From: Kutzneria sp. CA-103260
GTDB lineage: Bacteria > Actinomycetota > Actinomycetes > Mycobacteriales > Pseudonocardiaceae
Direction: 5' to 3'
DNA length: 64,000 bases
NCBI RefSeq assembly: GCF_018263855.1
Contig: NZ_CP073318.1
Location: 1,302,001 to 1,366,000 of the forward strand
Position 1 is the stretch's first letter. Every line of letters starts with the position of its first letter. Shown piece after piece: positions 36,852 through 43,805 of this stretch. The notes under the pieces were generated by a model. It did not search any database. It was not told the DNA's origin and saw only the letters and a program-made list of their open reading frames with translations. The position numbers were made by a program, and so were the translations under genes.

Positions 36852-36867
36852 GGGAGAGCGCTCTCCC
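36852..36867. promoter_or_regulatory. Perfect CebR/LacI-type operator upstream of the GH3 gene
   Basis: GGGAGAGCGCTCTCCC is a perfect 16-bp palindrome about 55 bp upstream of the GH3 start. The GAGCGCTC core is that of CebR/CelR boxes controlling cellulose and beta-glucoside genes in Streptomyces and Thermobifida. Cello- or laminari-oligosaccharide induction of this gene is therefore likely. The regulator gene is not in the window. Confidence 0.75.
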
Positions 36868-36975
36868 GGATGGTCCGCCACCGGTTCCGCGCTGTCAATG
36901 GGGGAGCTGTCCAGGGTGGCGGCGTCCCGCCCCCGTGATCGCCGACACGATCGTGGGCCGGTGTGCGGCGGCGGC

Positions 36976-37005
36976 TTGCGCTGGAGCGCACTCCAGCTCA
37001 TAGCG
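36976..37005 (+). promoter_or_regulatory. MerR-type promoter/operator of the SDR gene
   Basis: The palindrome GCTGGAG-CGCA-CTCCAGC (36980-36997) sits between a TTGCGC -35-like hexamer (36976-36981) and an ATAGCG/CATAGC -10-like hexamer near 36999-37005, an overlong spacer of roughly 18-19 bp. A dyad centred in such a spacer is the hallmark of MerR-activated promoters. The SDR start is only 10 bp further on, so the transcript would have almost no leader. Confidence 0.55.
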
Positions 37006-37013
37006 TCGTCACC

Positions 37014-37979
37014 ATGACAACGACCGCACAGCACAAGATCGGCACCGGCTTCGGCGCGACCAGCACGGCCGCGGAGGTGATCGCCGGCATCGACCTGACC
37101 GGCAAGCTGGCGCTGGTCACCGGCGGCTACTCCGGCATCGGCATCGAGACCACCCGCGCCCTGGTGGGCGCCGGCGCGCACGTGATCGTGCCGGCCCGGC
37201 GGGTGGACACGGCCCGGGAAGCGCTCTCGGACATCCCGAACGTCGAGGTCGACGCGCTGGACCTGGGCGACCTGGACAGCGTCAAGGCCTTCGCCGAGCG
37301 GTTCCTGGCCACCGGCCGCACCCTCGACCTCGTGATCAACAACGCCGGGGTGATGGCCTGCCCGGAGACCCGGATCGGCCCCGGCTGGGAGGCCCAGTTC
37401 GCCACCAACCACCTCGGCCACTTCGCCCTGGTCAACCGGCTCTGGCCGGCGGTCGCGGACGGCGCGCGGGTGGTCGCGCTCTCCTCCCGTGGCCACTTCT
37501 TCTCGCCGATCCGCTGGGACGACCTCCAGTTCGAGCAGGGCTACGAGAAGTGGGCGGCCTACGGCCAGGCCAAGACCGCCAACGTGCTGTTCGCCAAGAA
37601 GCTGAACGAGTTGGGCGCGGACCGGAACGTGCAGGCCTTCGCCGTGCACCCGGGCGGCATCTGGACGCCGCTGCAGCGGCACCTGTCCCGCGAGGAGATG
37701 GTCGAGCGCGGCTGGATCGACCAGGACGGCAACCTGCTGGTCAAGTTCAAGACGCCCGAGCAGGGCGCCGCGACCACGGTGTTCGCCGCCACCTCGCCGC
37801 AGCTGGATGGCCTGGGCGGGGTGTACCTGGAGGACTGCGACCTGGCCGACGCGGTCCCGGTGGACGCCGACCCGGCCACGACCTGGGCCGGCGTCAAGGC
37901 GTACGCCATCGACCCGGAGCAGGCCGACCGGCTGTGGACCCTGTCGGCGGAGCTGACCGGCGTGAACGCCTTCGCCTGA
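37014..37979 (+). CDS. Short-chain dehydrogenase/reductase
   Basis: 321 residues from ATG 37014. The NAD(P) loop is VTGGYSGIGIETTRALVGAG, with DALDLGDLDSVKAF, the NNAG motif (VINNAGVMACP), the SSRGHFF serine strand and the catalytic YGQAKTAN (Y-x3-K). The arrangement TNHLGHFALVNRL and the long C terminus resemble retinol dehydrogenase/WW-oxidoreductase-like SDRs, common in actinomycetes and often under MerR or TetR control. Substrate is unknown. The DinB gene follows after 14 bp. Confidence 0.88.
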   Translation: MTTTAQHKIGTGFGATSTAAEVIAGIDLTGKLALVTGGYSGIGIETTRALVGAGAHVIVPARRVDTAREALSDIPNVEVDALDLGDLDSVKAFAERFLATGRTLDLVINNAGVMACPETRIGPGWEAQFATNHLGHFALVNRLWPAVADGARVVALSSRGHFFSPIRWDDLQFEQGYEKWAAYGQAKTANVLFAKKLNELGADRNVQAFAVHPGGIWTPLQRHLSREEMVERGWIDQDGNLLVKFKTPEQGAATTVFAATSPQLDGLGGVYLEDCDLADAVPVDADPATTWAGVKAYAIDPEQADRLWTLSAELTGVNAFA

Positions 37980-37993
37980 AATAGCATCCCGGC

Positions 37994-38488
37994 GTGGATG
38001 ATCTCTGCGCCGAGTGCGGGTTCCGCTACGACGTCGACGACGCGCCGGCTGCCGCCGCCACCATCCGGCGGCTGGCCGGCGAGGTCGCCGAGGCGCTGCG
38101 GACGCCGGCCGACCTCGCCACCCGCCGCCGGCCCGGGCTCTGGTCGCCGCTGGAGTACGGCTGCCACCTCCGGGACGTGTTCCTGATGCAGCGTGAGCGG
38201 GTGCTGACCGCCCGTAGGAACAGCGGGTTCACCCCGACGAGCATGGGCCGCGACGCCCGCGTCGAGCACGAGGGCTATGCCGAGCAGGACCCGAACGACG
38301 TCGCCCGGCAGCTCGCCGACGCGGCCTCGCTGTTCGGGAACGTGCTGGACCGGCTGGGCGAGGACTGGGACAACGAGATGGTCTACTCCTGGCCGGAGCC
38401 GCAGGTGCGGTCGCTGCGCTGGGTGGCCGTGCACACCGTGCACGAGGTGCAGCACCACCTGCGGGACATCCGCGATCAGCTGGCTTGA
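37994..38488 (+). CDS. DinB/MycE-fold putative metalloenzyme
   Basis: 164 residues from GTG 37994. It has the four-helix DinB plan with a His in WSPLEYGCHLRDVF and the pair in HTVHEVQHHLRDI, which together provide the usual three-histidine metal site. An N-terminal MDDLCAECGFRYD adds two cysteines. Family members include mycothiol-dependent S-transferases and damage-inducible proteins; which applies here is unknown. It is likely co-transcribed with the SDR gene. Confidence 0.8.
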   Translation: MDDLCAECGFRYDVDDAPAAAATIRRLAGEVAEALRTPADLATRRRPGLWSPLEYGCHLRDVFLMQRERVLTARRNSGFTPTSMGRDARVEHEGYAEQDPNDVARQLADAASLFGNVLDRLGEDWDNEMVYSWPEPQVRSLRWVAVHTVHEVQHHLRDIRDQLA

Positions 38489-39017
38489 CCGAATGTCCGG
38501 GCCTGATCGTTTGATCGAAAAGGCGGGAAACGGTCGGGCTCGGCTGTTCGCCGCACGATCGGGCCGATTTGCCCGAGTGGGCTGCCCAGACCGCTCCGGC
38601 TGACCGAAACGCGGGACCATTCGGGCCCGGCTGACCGGGCGGGCCCAACCGGCCGAAACAGCGAAAAACGTTCCAGGGGCGCGGTTTCTGGACGTTCGGG
38701 CAGCCTCCTGACCCGTTTCGCCCGACGGCGTTGTCCGCCCCGCCCCGGCGATCTACAGTCAATGCTGGATCGCCACCGCGATCCGCCGAGACCAGCTCCC
38801 TCCCGCGGCCGGTACCCCCAGTCTGCCGCGTGGGGGAGCTTCCCGTGTCACGGGTTGGGAGCACTGGGCGGAAGGAGTGACTTCCGGCCAGTGGTCGACG
38901 CCGAGAGGGCCGTTGTGCCGGACACTGGGGCGGTGACCCGTCACCACCCTGTGAGAGCGCTTCCATCAATCTTGACCATATGGTAGAAATTGGCGCGTGC
39001 CCGGGCGACGCGCCGCC
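38489..39017. other. 530-bp intergenic region upstream of the MFS-GH3 operon
   Basis: No gene with credible codon bias is visible. The first half is rich in loosely repeated TCGGGC/GCCCGA and CCGAAAC words of mixed orientation. A stem, ACCCCCA...TGGGGGA, lies near 38813-38835. Close to the operon are the LacI-type box (38952-38965) and AT-rich TTGACCATATGGTAGAAAT (38972-38990), which probably contain the promoter. Confidence 0.5.
38952..38965. promoter_or_regulatory. LacI/CebR-type operator upstream of the MFS-GH3 operon
   Basis: TGAGAGCGCTTCCA matches the CebR-type consensus TGGGAGCGCTCCCA at 12 of 14 positions, and the two differences are symmetric purine/pyrimidine changes. It lies 53 bp before the MFS start and next to a likely promoter, so sugar-responsive repression of the transporter and beta-glucosidase is plausible. 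Confidence 0.6.
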
Positions 39018-40241
39018 ATGACCACTGTTCAGCCGACCGCGCGGCGGTCGGCGGCGGAGCGCGCCGCCACCAAGGCCACCTACGCCGCGTTCGCCGGCTC
39101 CGGACTGCTGCTGTCCAGCGGGCTGGCCCGCCTTCCGCAGTTGCGTGACGACCTGGGTCTGGACACCGGTCAACTGGGCGCGATCCTGCTGGCCGGCGCG
39201 GCCGGCGCCCTGATCTCCCGGCCGTTCTCCGGCCGTGTGGTGACCCAGCTCGGGCAGGGCCGCGCCGTCGCCTGGACGTCCGCGCTGTCCGGTGTCGCGC
39301 TGGTGCTGATCGGGCTGGGCGACCGGCTCGGCGCGCCGGTGTTCGCCACCGGCATGCTGTTGTTCGGGCTGTTCAGCTCGGCCTGGGATGTCGCGATGAA
39401 CATCCAGGGCACGGTGGTGGAGCGCCGGCTCGGCCGGTCGATCATGCCGCGGTTCCATGCCGGCTACAGCGTCGGCACGGTGGCCGGTGCGCTGCTGGGC
39501 GCGGCCATGGTGCAACTGGACGTTCCGGTGCCGGTGCACCTGACGATCGTCGCGGTGGTGGTGGCCGTCGCGCTCCCGATCGCGGTGCGCGGATTCCTGC
39601 CCGGCGAGCCTCCGTCCACAGAGGACGGTCGTAGGCCGCACAGCACGCTGCGCTACTGGCGCGAGCCGCGCACCCTGATGATCGGCGTGTTCGTGTTGGC
39701 CGCCGGGTTCAGCGAAGGCGCCGGCAACGACTGGACGGGCGTCAGCTTCGTCGACGGTTACCACGCGCCGGCCGCGCTGGGCACCGTCGCCTACGCGACC
39801 TTCCTGGCCGCCATGACGGCCACCCGCTGGTTCGGCCCACGCCTGCTCGACCGTTTCGGCCGGGTGATCGTGCTACGGATCCAGGGCGCGGTGGCCGTAC
39901 TCGGGCTCCTGTTGTTCATCTTCGCCCCCGCCGTTCCGCTAGCCTTCGTGGGAACCGCCCTGTGGGGCGTCGGCGTGGCTTTCGGCTATCCGGTCGGCAT
40001 GAGCGCGGCCGCGGACGACCCGGCGCACGCCGCCGGCCGGGTCACCGTGGCGTCCTCGGTCGCGAAGATCGCCAGCTTCGCCGGGCCGCCGCTGCTGGGC
40101 CTGCTCGGTGATCACGTGACGATCCTGCGGGCCCTGCTCGCGGTGGCCGCACTACAGGTGGTCGCGCTGTGCCTGGCGCAGGCCACCCGTCCGCTCGCGC
40201 CCGTGGACCCGGACCGCCACCGGGCACTCGACAACCAGTGA
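39018..40241 (+). CDS. MFS transporter (Fucose/glucose permease-like)
   Basis: 407 residues from ATG 39018. About twelve hydrophobic helices are seen, with SRPFSGRVVTQLGQGRAVA as a motif A variant and AWDVAMNIQGTVVERRLGRSIMPRFHAGYSVGTV in helix 4-5, a segment typical of the MFS group related to fucose permease and YfaV-like carriers (MN-Q-x-x-x-VE). The GH3 glycosidase gene follows after 17 bp, so it may import the sugar or oligosaccharide handled by that enzyme. Direction and substrate are inferred. Confidence 0.82.
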   Translation: MTTVQPTARRSAAERAATKATYAAFAGSGLLLSSGLARLPQLRDDLGLDTGQLGAILLAGAAGALISRPFSGRVVTQLGQGRAVAWTSALSGVALVLIGLGDRLGAPVFATGMLLFGLFSSAWDVAMNIQGTVVERRLGRSIMPRFHAGYSVGTVAGALLGAAMVQLDVPVPVHLTIVAVVVAVALPIAVRGFLPGEPPSTEDGRRPHSTLRYWREPRTLMIGVFVLAAGFSEGAGNDWTGVSFVDGYHAPAALGTVAYATFLAAMTATRWFGPRLLDRFGRVIVLRIQGAVAVLGLLLFIFAPAVPLAFVGTALWGVGVAFGYPVGMSAAADDPAHAAGRVTVASSVAKIASFAGPPLLGLLGDHVTILRALLAVAALQVVALCLAQATRPLAPVDPDRHRALDNQ

Positions 40242-40258
40242 AGACAGGAGCAACGCAG

Positions 40259-42496
40259 GTGGTCGACCAGCCTTACCGTGATCCGGCCCTTTCCGTCGCC
40301 GAGCGCATCGACGACCTGCTGGCCCGGATGACGCTGCCGGAGAAGATCGGTCAGATGCTGCACCTGGACGCCCGCGGCGGCGTCCGGGAGCTGATCGACG
40401 ACTACCACGTCGGCGCCATCCTGCACACCTCGCCGGAGAACCTGGTGCTGGCCATGGACCTGGCCGCCAAGACCCGGCTGGGCATCCCGCTGCTGACCGG
40501 TGAGGACTGCATCCACGGCCACTCGTTCTGGCCCGGGGCCACCATCTTCCCGACGCAGCTGGGCATGGCCTGCTCCTGGGATCCGGCCCTGGTCGAGCAG
40601 GTGGCCCGGGTGACCGCGGTCGAGGTCTCCACCACCGGCGTGCACTGGACGTTCTCCCCGGTCCTGTGCATCACCCGGGACCTGCGCTGGGGCCGGGTCG
40701 ACGAGACGTTCGGCGAGGACCCCTTCCTGATCGGCGAGTACGGCTCGGCCATGGTCAAGGGCTACCAGGGCGACGGCCTGTCCGACCCGACGGCGATCCT
40801 GGCCTGCGCCAAGCACTTCGCCGGTTATTCGGAGACCCAGGGCGGCCGGGACGCCACCGAGGCCGACCTGTCGCGACGCAAGCTGCGCTCCTGGTTCCTG
40901 CCGCCGTTCGAGCGGGTGGCCCGCGAGGGCTGCCGCACCTTCATGATCGGCTACCAGGCCATCGACGGCGTGCCGATCACCGCGAACCAGTGGGTGCTCA
41001 AGGAAGTCCTGCGCGACGAGTGGAAGTACTCGGGCACGCTGGTGACCGACTGGGACAACGTCGGCCGCATGGTGTGGGAGCAGCAGATCTGCGCCGACCA
41101 CGCCGAGGCGGCGGCGCTCGCGGTGCGCTCCGGCAACGACCTCGTGCTGACCACGCCCCAGTTCTTCCAGGGCGCCCAGGACGCGGTGGCCCGCGGCATG
41201 CTGTCCGAAGTGGACATCGACGAGGCGGTGCGCCGGATCCTCACCCTGAAGTTCGAGCTGGGCCTGTTCGAGAACCCGCGCGTGCCCGACGCCGAGCGGC
41301 AGAAGCTGCACATCGGCAAGGCCGAGCACGTGGCCGTGAACCTGGAGATGGCGCGGCGCAGCCTGGTGCTGCTGACCAACGACGGCACGCTGCCGCTCGG
41401 CGGCAGCCAGGTGAAGGTCGCCGTGGTCGGCCCGAACGCGGACGACGTGGACGCGCAGCTGGGTGACTGGGCCGGCGCTTCGGGCCAGGTGGACTGGCTG
41501 CCGGACGGCCACCCGCGGCACCTCACCGAGACTGTCCTGGATGGACTGCGCGCGGTCGTCCCTCCCGAGTGGACGGTCACGCACGCGCTCGGCGCCCGCA
41601 TCGCCACGTTCGGCCCGGATCCCGACGGCACCGTGCTGCCGGACGGCCAGCCTGCGCCCGAGGTCGTGCGGCCCGAGCCGGCGGACCCGTCGCTGATCGC
41701 CGAGGCGGTCGCGGCCGCCGAGGCGTCCGATGTGGTCGTGGCGGTGGTCGGTGACACCATCGGCCTGGTCGGCGAGGCCCGCTCCACGGCCACACTGGAA
41801 CTGGTCGGCGGCCAGATCGCGCTGCTGGACGCGTTGGCGCAGACCGGAAAGCCGGTCGTGGTGGTGGTGATCAGCTCGAAGCCGCTGGTGCTGCCGCCGT
41901 CGGCGGAGCACGCCGCCGCGATCGTTCAGGCGTTCAACCCGGGAATGAAGGGCGGCCGGGCGATCGCCGAGCTGCTGCTGGGCCTGATCGAGCCGAGCGG
42001 CCGGCTGCCGATCTCGGTGGCCCGGCACGTCGGCCAGCAGCCCATCTACTACAACCAGATCCGCGGCCAGCACGGGCACCGCTACGCCGACCTCACGCAG
42101 GACCCGATGTTCGCCTTCGGCGAGGGGCTCAGCTACACCACGCTGGAGTACTCGGATCTCGAGGTGCTGACGCCGGCGCTGGGTCCGGCCGACACCGTGC
42201 GCGCCGAGGTCACCGTCTCCAACACCGGCAACCGGCCGGCGCGCGAGACCGTGCAGGTGTACGTCCGCGACCTGATCACCTCGGTGACCTGGGCCGACCG
42301 GGAACTCAAGGCGTACCAGCAGGTCGACGTGCCGGCGGGGGAGTCGGTGCGGGTGGCGCTGGAGCTGCCGGCGGCCGACTGCACGCTGGTCACCGCCGAC
42401 GGCCGCCGGATCGTCGAGTCCGGCGAGTTCGACCTGCTGGTCGGCCACTCCTCGCGGCCGCGTGACCTGCTGGCCGCCCGGTTCACCATTTCCTGA
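40259..42496 (+). CDS. GH3 family beta-glycosidase, cytoplasmic
   Basis: 745 residues from GTG 40259, with ACAGGAG upstream; no signal peptide. The GH3 barrel has ARMTLPEKIGQM, GEDCIHGHSFWPGATIFPT, RWGRVDETFGEDPFLIGEYG, KHFAGYSETQGGRD and the nucleophile Asp264 in LVTDWDNVGRM. A C-terminal alpha/beta sandwich (VVGDTIGLVGE, NPGMKGGRAIAELLLG) and a fibronectin-III-like domain (FGEGLSYTTLEYS, VQVYVRD) complete it. Sequence type suggests beta-glucosidase or beta-xylosidase. Cytoplasmic location and the coupled permease suggest hydrolysis of imported oligosaccharides. Confidence 0.9.
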   Translation: MVDQPYRDPALSVAERIDDLLARMTLPEKIGQMLHLDARGGVRELIDDYHVGAILHTSPENLVLAMDLAAKTRLGIPLLTGEDCIHGHSFWPGATIFPTQLGMACSWDPALVEQVARVTAVEVSTTGVHWTFSPVLCITRDLRWGRVDETFGEDPFLIGEYGSAMVKGYQGDGLSDPTAILACAKHFAGYSETQGGRDATEADLSRRKLRSWFLPPFERVAREGCRTFMIGYQAIDGVPITANQWVLKEVLRDEWKYSGTLVTDWDNVGRMVWEQQICADHAEAAALAVRSGNDLVLTTPQFFQGAQDAVARGMLSEVDIDEAVRRILTLKFELGLFENPRVPDAERQKLHIGKAEHVAVNLEMARRSLVLLTNDGTLPLGGSQVKVAVVGPNADDVDAQLGDWAGASGQVDWLPDGHPRHLTETVLDGLRAVVPPEWTVTHALGARIATFGPDPDGTVLPDGQPAPEVVRPEPADPSLIAEAVAAAEASDVVVAVVGDTIGLVGEARSTATLELVGGQIALLDALAQTGKPVVVVVISSKPLVLPPSAEHAAAIVQAFNPGMKGGRAIAELLLGLIEPSGRLPISVARHVGQQPIYYNQIRGQHGHRYADLTQDPMFAFGEGLSYTTLEYSDLEVLTPALGPADTVRAEVTVSNTGNRPARETVQVYVRDLITSVTWADRELKAYQQVDVPAGESVRVALELPAADCTLVTADGRRIVESGEFDLLVGHSSRPRDLLAARFTIS

Positions 42497-42506
42497 CGCG
42501 CCGGAT

Positions 42507-42535
42507 CGGGCCGTGCGGCAGCCCCACACGGCCCG
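42507..42535. terminator. Terminator hairpin between convergent GH3 and GntR genes
   Basis: The stem CGGGCCGTG (42507-42515) and CACGGCCCG (42527-42535) has an 11-base loop and is followed by TTTCC. It is placed to stop both the rightward GH3 and the leftward GntR transcripts. Confidence 0.75.
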
Positions 42536-42541
42536 TTTCCG

Positions 42542-43204
42542 TCAGTGGGCGAACAGCTCCGGGTGTTTGACCAGCTCCACCCGGGTCCGGCGGATGTGCA
42601 GCTCCAGGATCCGCTCCGCGGAGCCGTGATCACGGTCCCGCAGCGCCTGGATCAGCAGCCGGTGCTCGGCGTTGATGATCCACCGCCGCTGGTCGCCGGC
42701 CAGCCGGGAGAACGCCCGCCGGTAGTGCTGGGTGGTGTCCCACAGGCGGTTCACCATCGTCGGCAGGTCCCCGTCGCGGTGGTACTGGTACACGGCCCAG
42801 TGCAGCCGGCGGTCCAGCACCAGGAACTCCTCGACGTCCACGCAGGCCTCGATCCGGTCCTGCACCGTGGCCATCGCCTCGATGTCCGCATCGGACAGTC
42901 GCGGCGCGGATTCGGCCAGCAGCAACGGTTCCAGCCGCTCGCGGATCTTGTAGCTGAGCTCGCACTCGCGCACGTCCATCGAGGTCACCCAGGCGCCCTG
43001 GTTGGCGCGCAGGGTGACCAGGCCGCGCGACTCGAGGATGCGCAGCGCCTCGCGCACCGGCAGCCGGCTGGTGTTCAGCTCCTCGGCCAGCTCGTCCTGC
43101 ACGATCCGGGTGCCGGGGGCCAGCTGCCCGGCCAGGATCCGGGCGCGCAGCTCGTCGGCGATGCGCTGGCTGGCCACGCCCGCGGGTACGGCCACGCTCG
43201 CCAT
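42542..43204 (-). CDS. GntR-family transcriptional regulator, FCD subfamily
   Basis: 220 residues from ATG 43204. The winged helix is at 14-75 (ELRARILAGQLAPGTRIVQDELAEELNTSRLPVREALRILESRGLV). The C-terminal FCD effector domain has the metal-binding His pattern (DRRLHWAVYQYHR, NAEHRLLIQAL, ELHIRRTRVEL). It lies 4 bp after the VOC gene and is probably co-transcribed with it. The two ATTGGATCCAAT-type boxes between VOC and the E1 gene are the expected operator sites, so it likely controls the divergent dehydrogenase operon and itself in response to a small carboxylate. Confidence 0.88.
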   Translation of the reverse strand: MASVAVPAGVASQRIADELRARILAGQLAPGTRIVQDELAEELNTSRLPVREALRILESRGLVTLRANQGAWVTSMDVRECELSYKIRERLEPLLLAESAPRLSDADIEAMATVQDRIEACVDVEEFLVLDRRLHWAVYQYHRDGDLPTMVNRLWDTTQHYRRAFSRLAGDQRRWIINAEHRLLIQALRDRDHGSAERILELHIRRTRVELVKHPELFAH

Positions 43205-43208
43205 CCCT

Positions 43209-43709
43209 TCAGTCGAACGCCTCCGGGTGGTGGTCGAAGGCCTTTCCGTTGGGATAGGACACTAGCTCACACTGCATCCCCCACGGCGACAGGAAGTACA
43301 CCCACCGCTGGCCCTCGCTCGGCCCCTTGCTGGTGGTGGGCTCGCCGAGCACGGTGAGCCCACGCCGGCGCAGGTCGGCGACGGCGGCGTCCAGATCCTC
43401 GACGTACAGGGCGATGTGGTGGCCGCCGACGTCGGAGTTGCGCGGCGGCACGGTCTGTTGCGCCGACGCCTCGTACCGGAAGACCTCAAAGATCGCCCGG
43501 CCGCCGAGGCGGTAGAACCGCAGCTCGCGCATCACCGCCCGGTCGTCGACGCCGAGGTGCTCGCTCATCCAGCGACCTTCATCCTGGTAGGGGCCGAGCT
43601 TGTACATGTACTCGCAGCCCAGCACGTCGGTGAAGAACTCGTGGGCCTGCTCCAGGTCCGGCACGGTGACGCCGACATGGTCGACGCCGGTCACTCCCGG
43701 CAGGGGCAC
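43209..43709 (-). CDS. VOC superfamily (glyoxalase/extradiol dioxygenase-like) protein
   Basis: 166 residues from GTG 43709, with TTGGAGG upstream. Two beta-alpha-beta-beta-beta modules carry a full metal ligand set: His in GVDHVGVTV, Glu in IFEVFRYE, His in GGHHIALYV and Glu in QCELVSYP. This suits glyoxalase I, methylmalonyl-CoA epimerase-like or extradiol dioxygenase chemistry. The phrase VYFLSPWGMQCELVSYPNG is common in VOC proteins of 2-oxoacid or aromatic catabolic operons. The exact reaction is unknown. Its start lies within 10 bp of operator box 1. Confidence 0.8.
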   Translation of the reverse strand: MPLPGVTGVDHVGVTVPDLEQAHEFFTDVLGCEYMYKLGPYQDEGRWMSEHLGVDDRAVMRELRFYRLGGRAIFEVFRYEASAQQTVPPRNSDVGGHHIALYVEDLDAAVADLRRRGLTVLGEPTTSKGPSEGQRWVYFLSPWGMQCELVSYPNGKAFDHHPEAFD

Positions 43710-43719
43710 TGTGACCTCC

Positions 43720-43731
43720 AATGGATCCAAT
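43720..43731. promoter_or_regulatory. GntR/FCD operator box 1
   Basis: AATGGATCCAAT, one base away from a perfect palindrome, lies 11 bp upstream of the VOC start, overlapping its ribosome-binding region. A second copy lies 53 bp away. FCD-type GntR regulators commonly bind TTGGATCCAA-like dyads. Confidence 0.6.
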
Positions 43732-43783
43732 GAGCCTTGCGTTTGTGGTAGCGACCTCGCATAGTGTACGGCATATCGTGCCG

Positions 43784-43795
43784 ATTGGATCCAAT
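43784..43795. promoter_or_regulatory. GntR/FCD operator box 2
   Basis: ATTGGATCCAAT is a perfect 12-bp palindrome ending 10 bp before the E1 start, overlapping its GGAGG. Together with box 1 it brackets the 75-bp divergent promoter region, consistent with repression of both transcripts by the adjacent GntR regulator. Confidence 0.7.
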
Positions 43796-43805
43796 GGAGG
43801 CTGGG

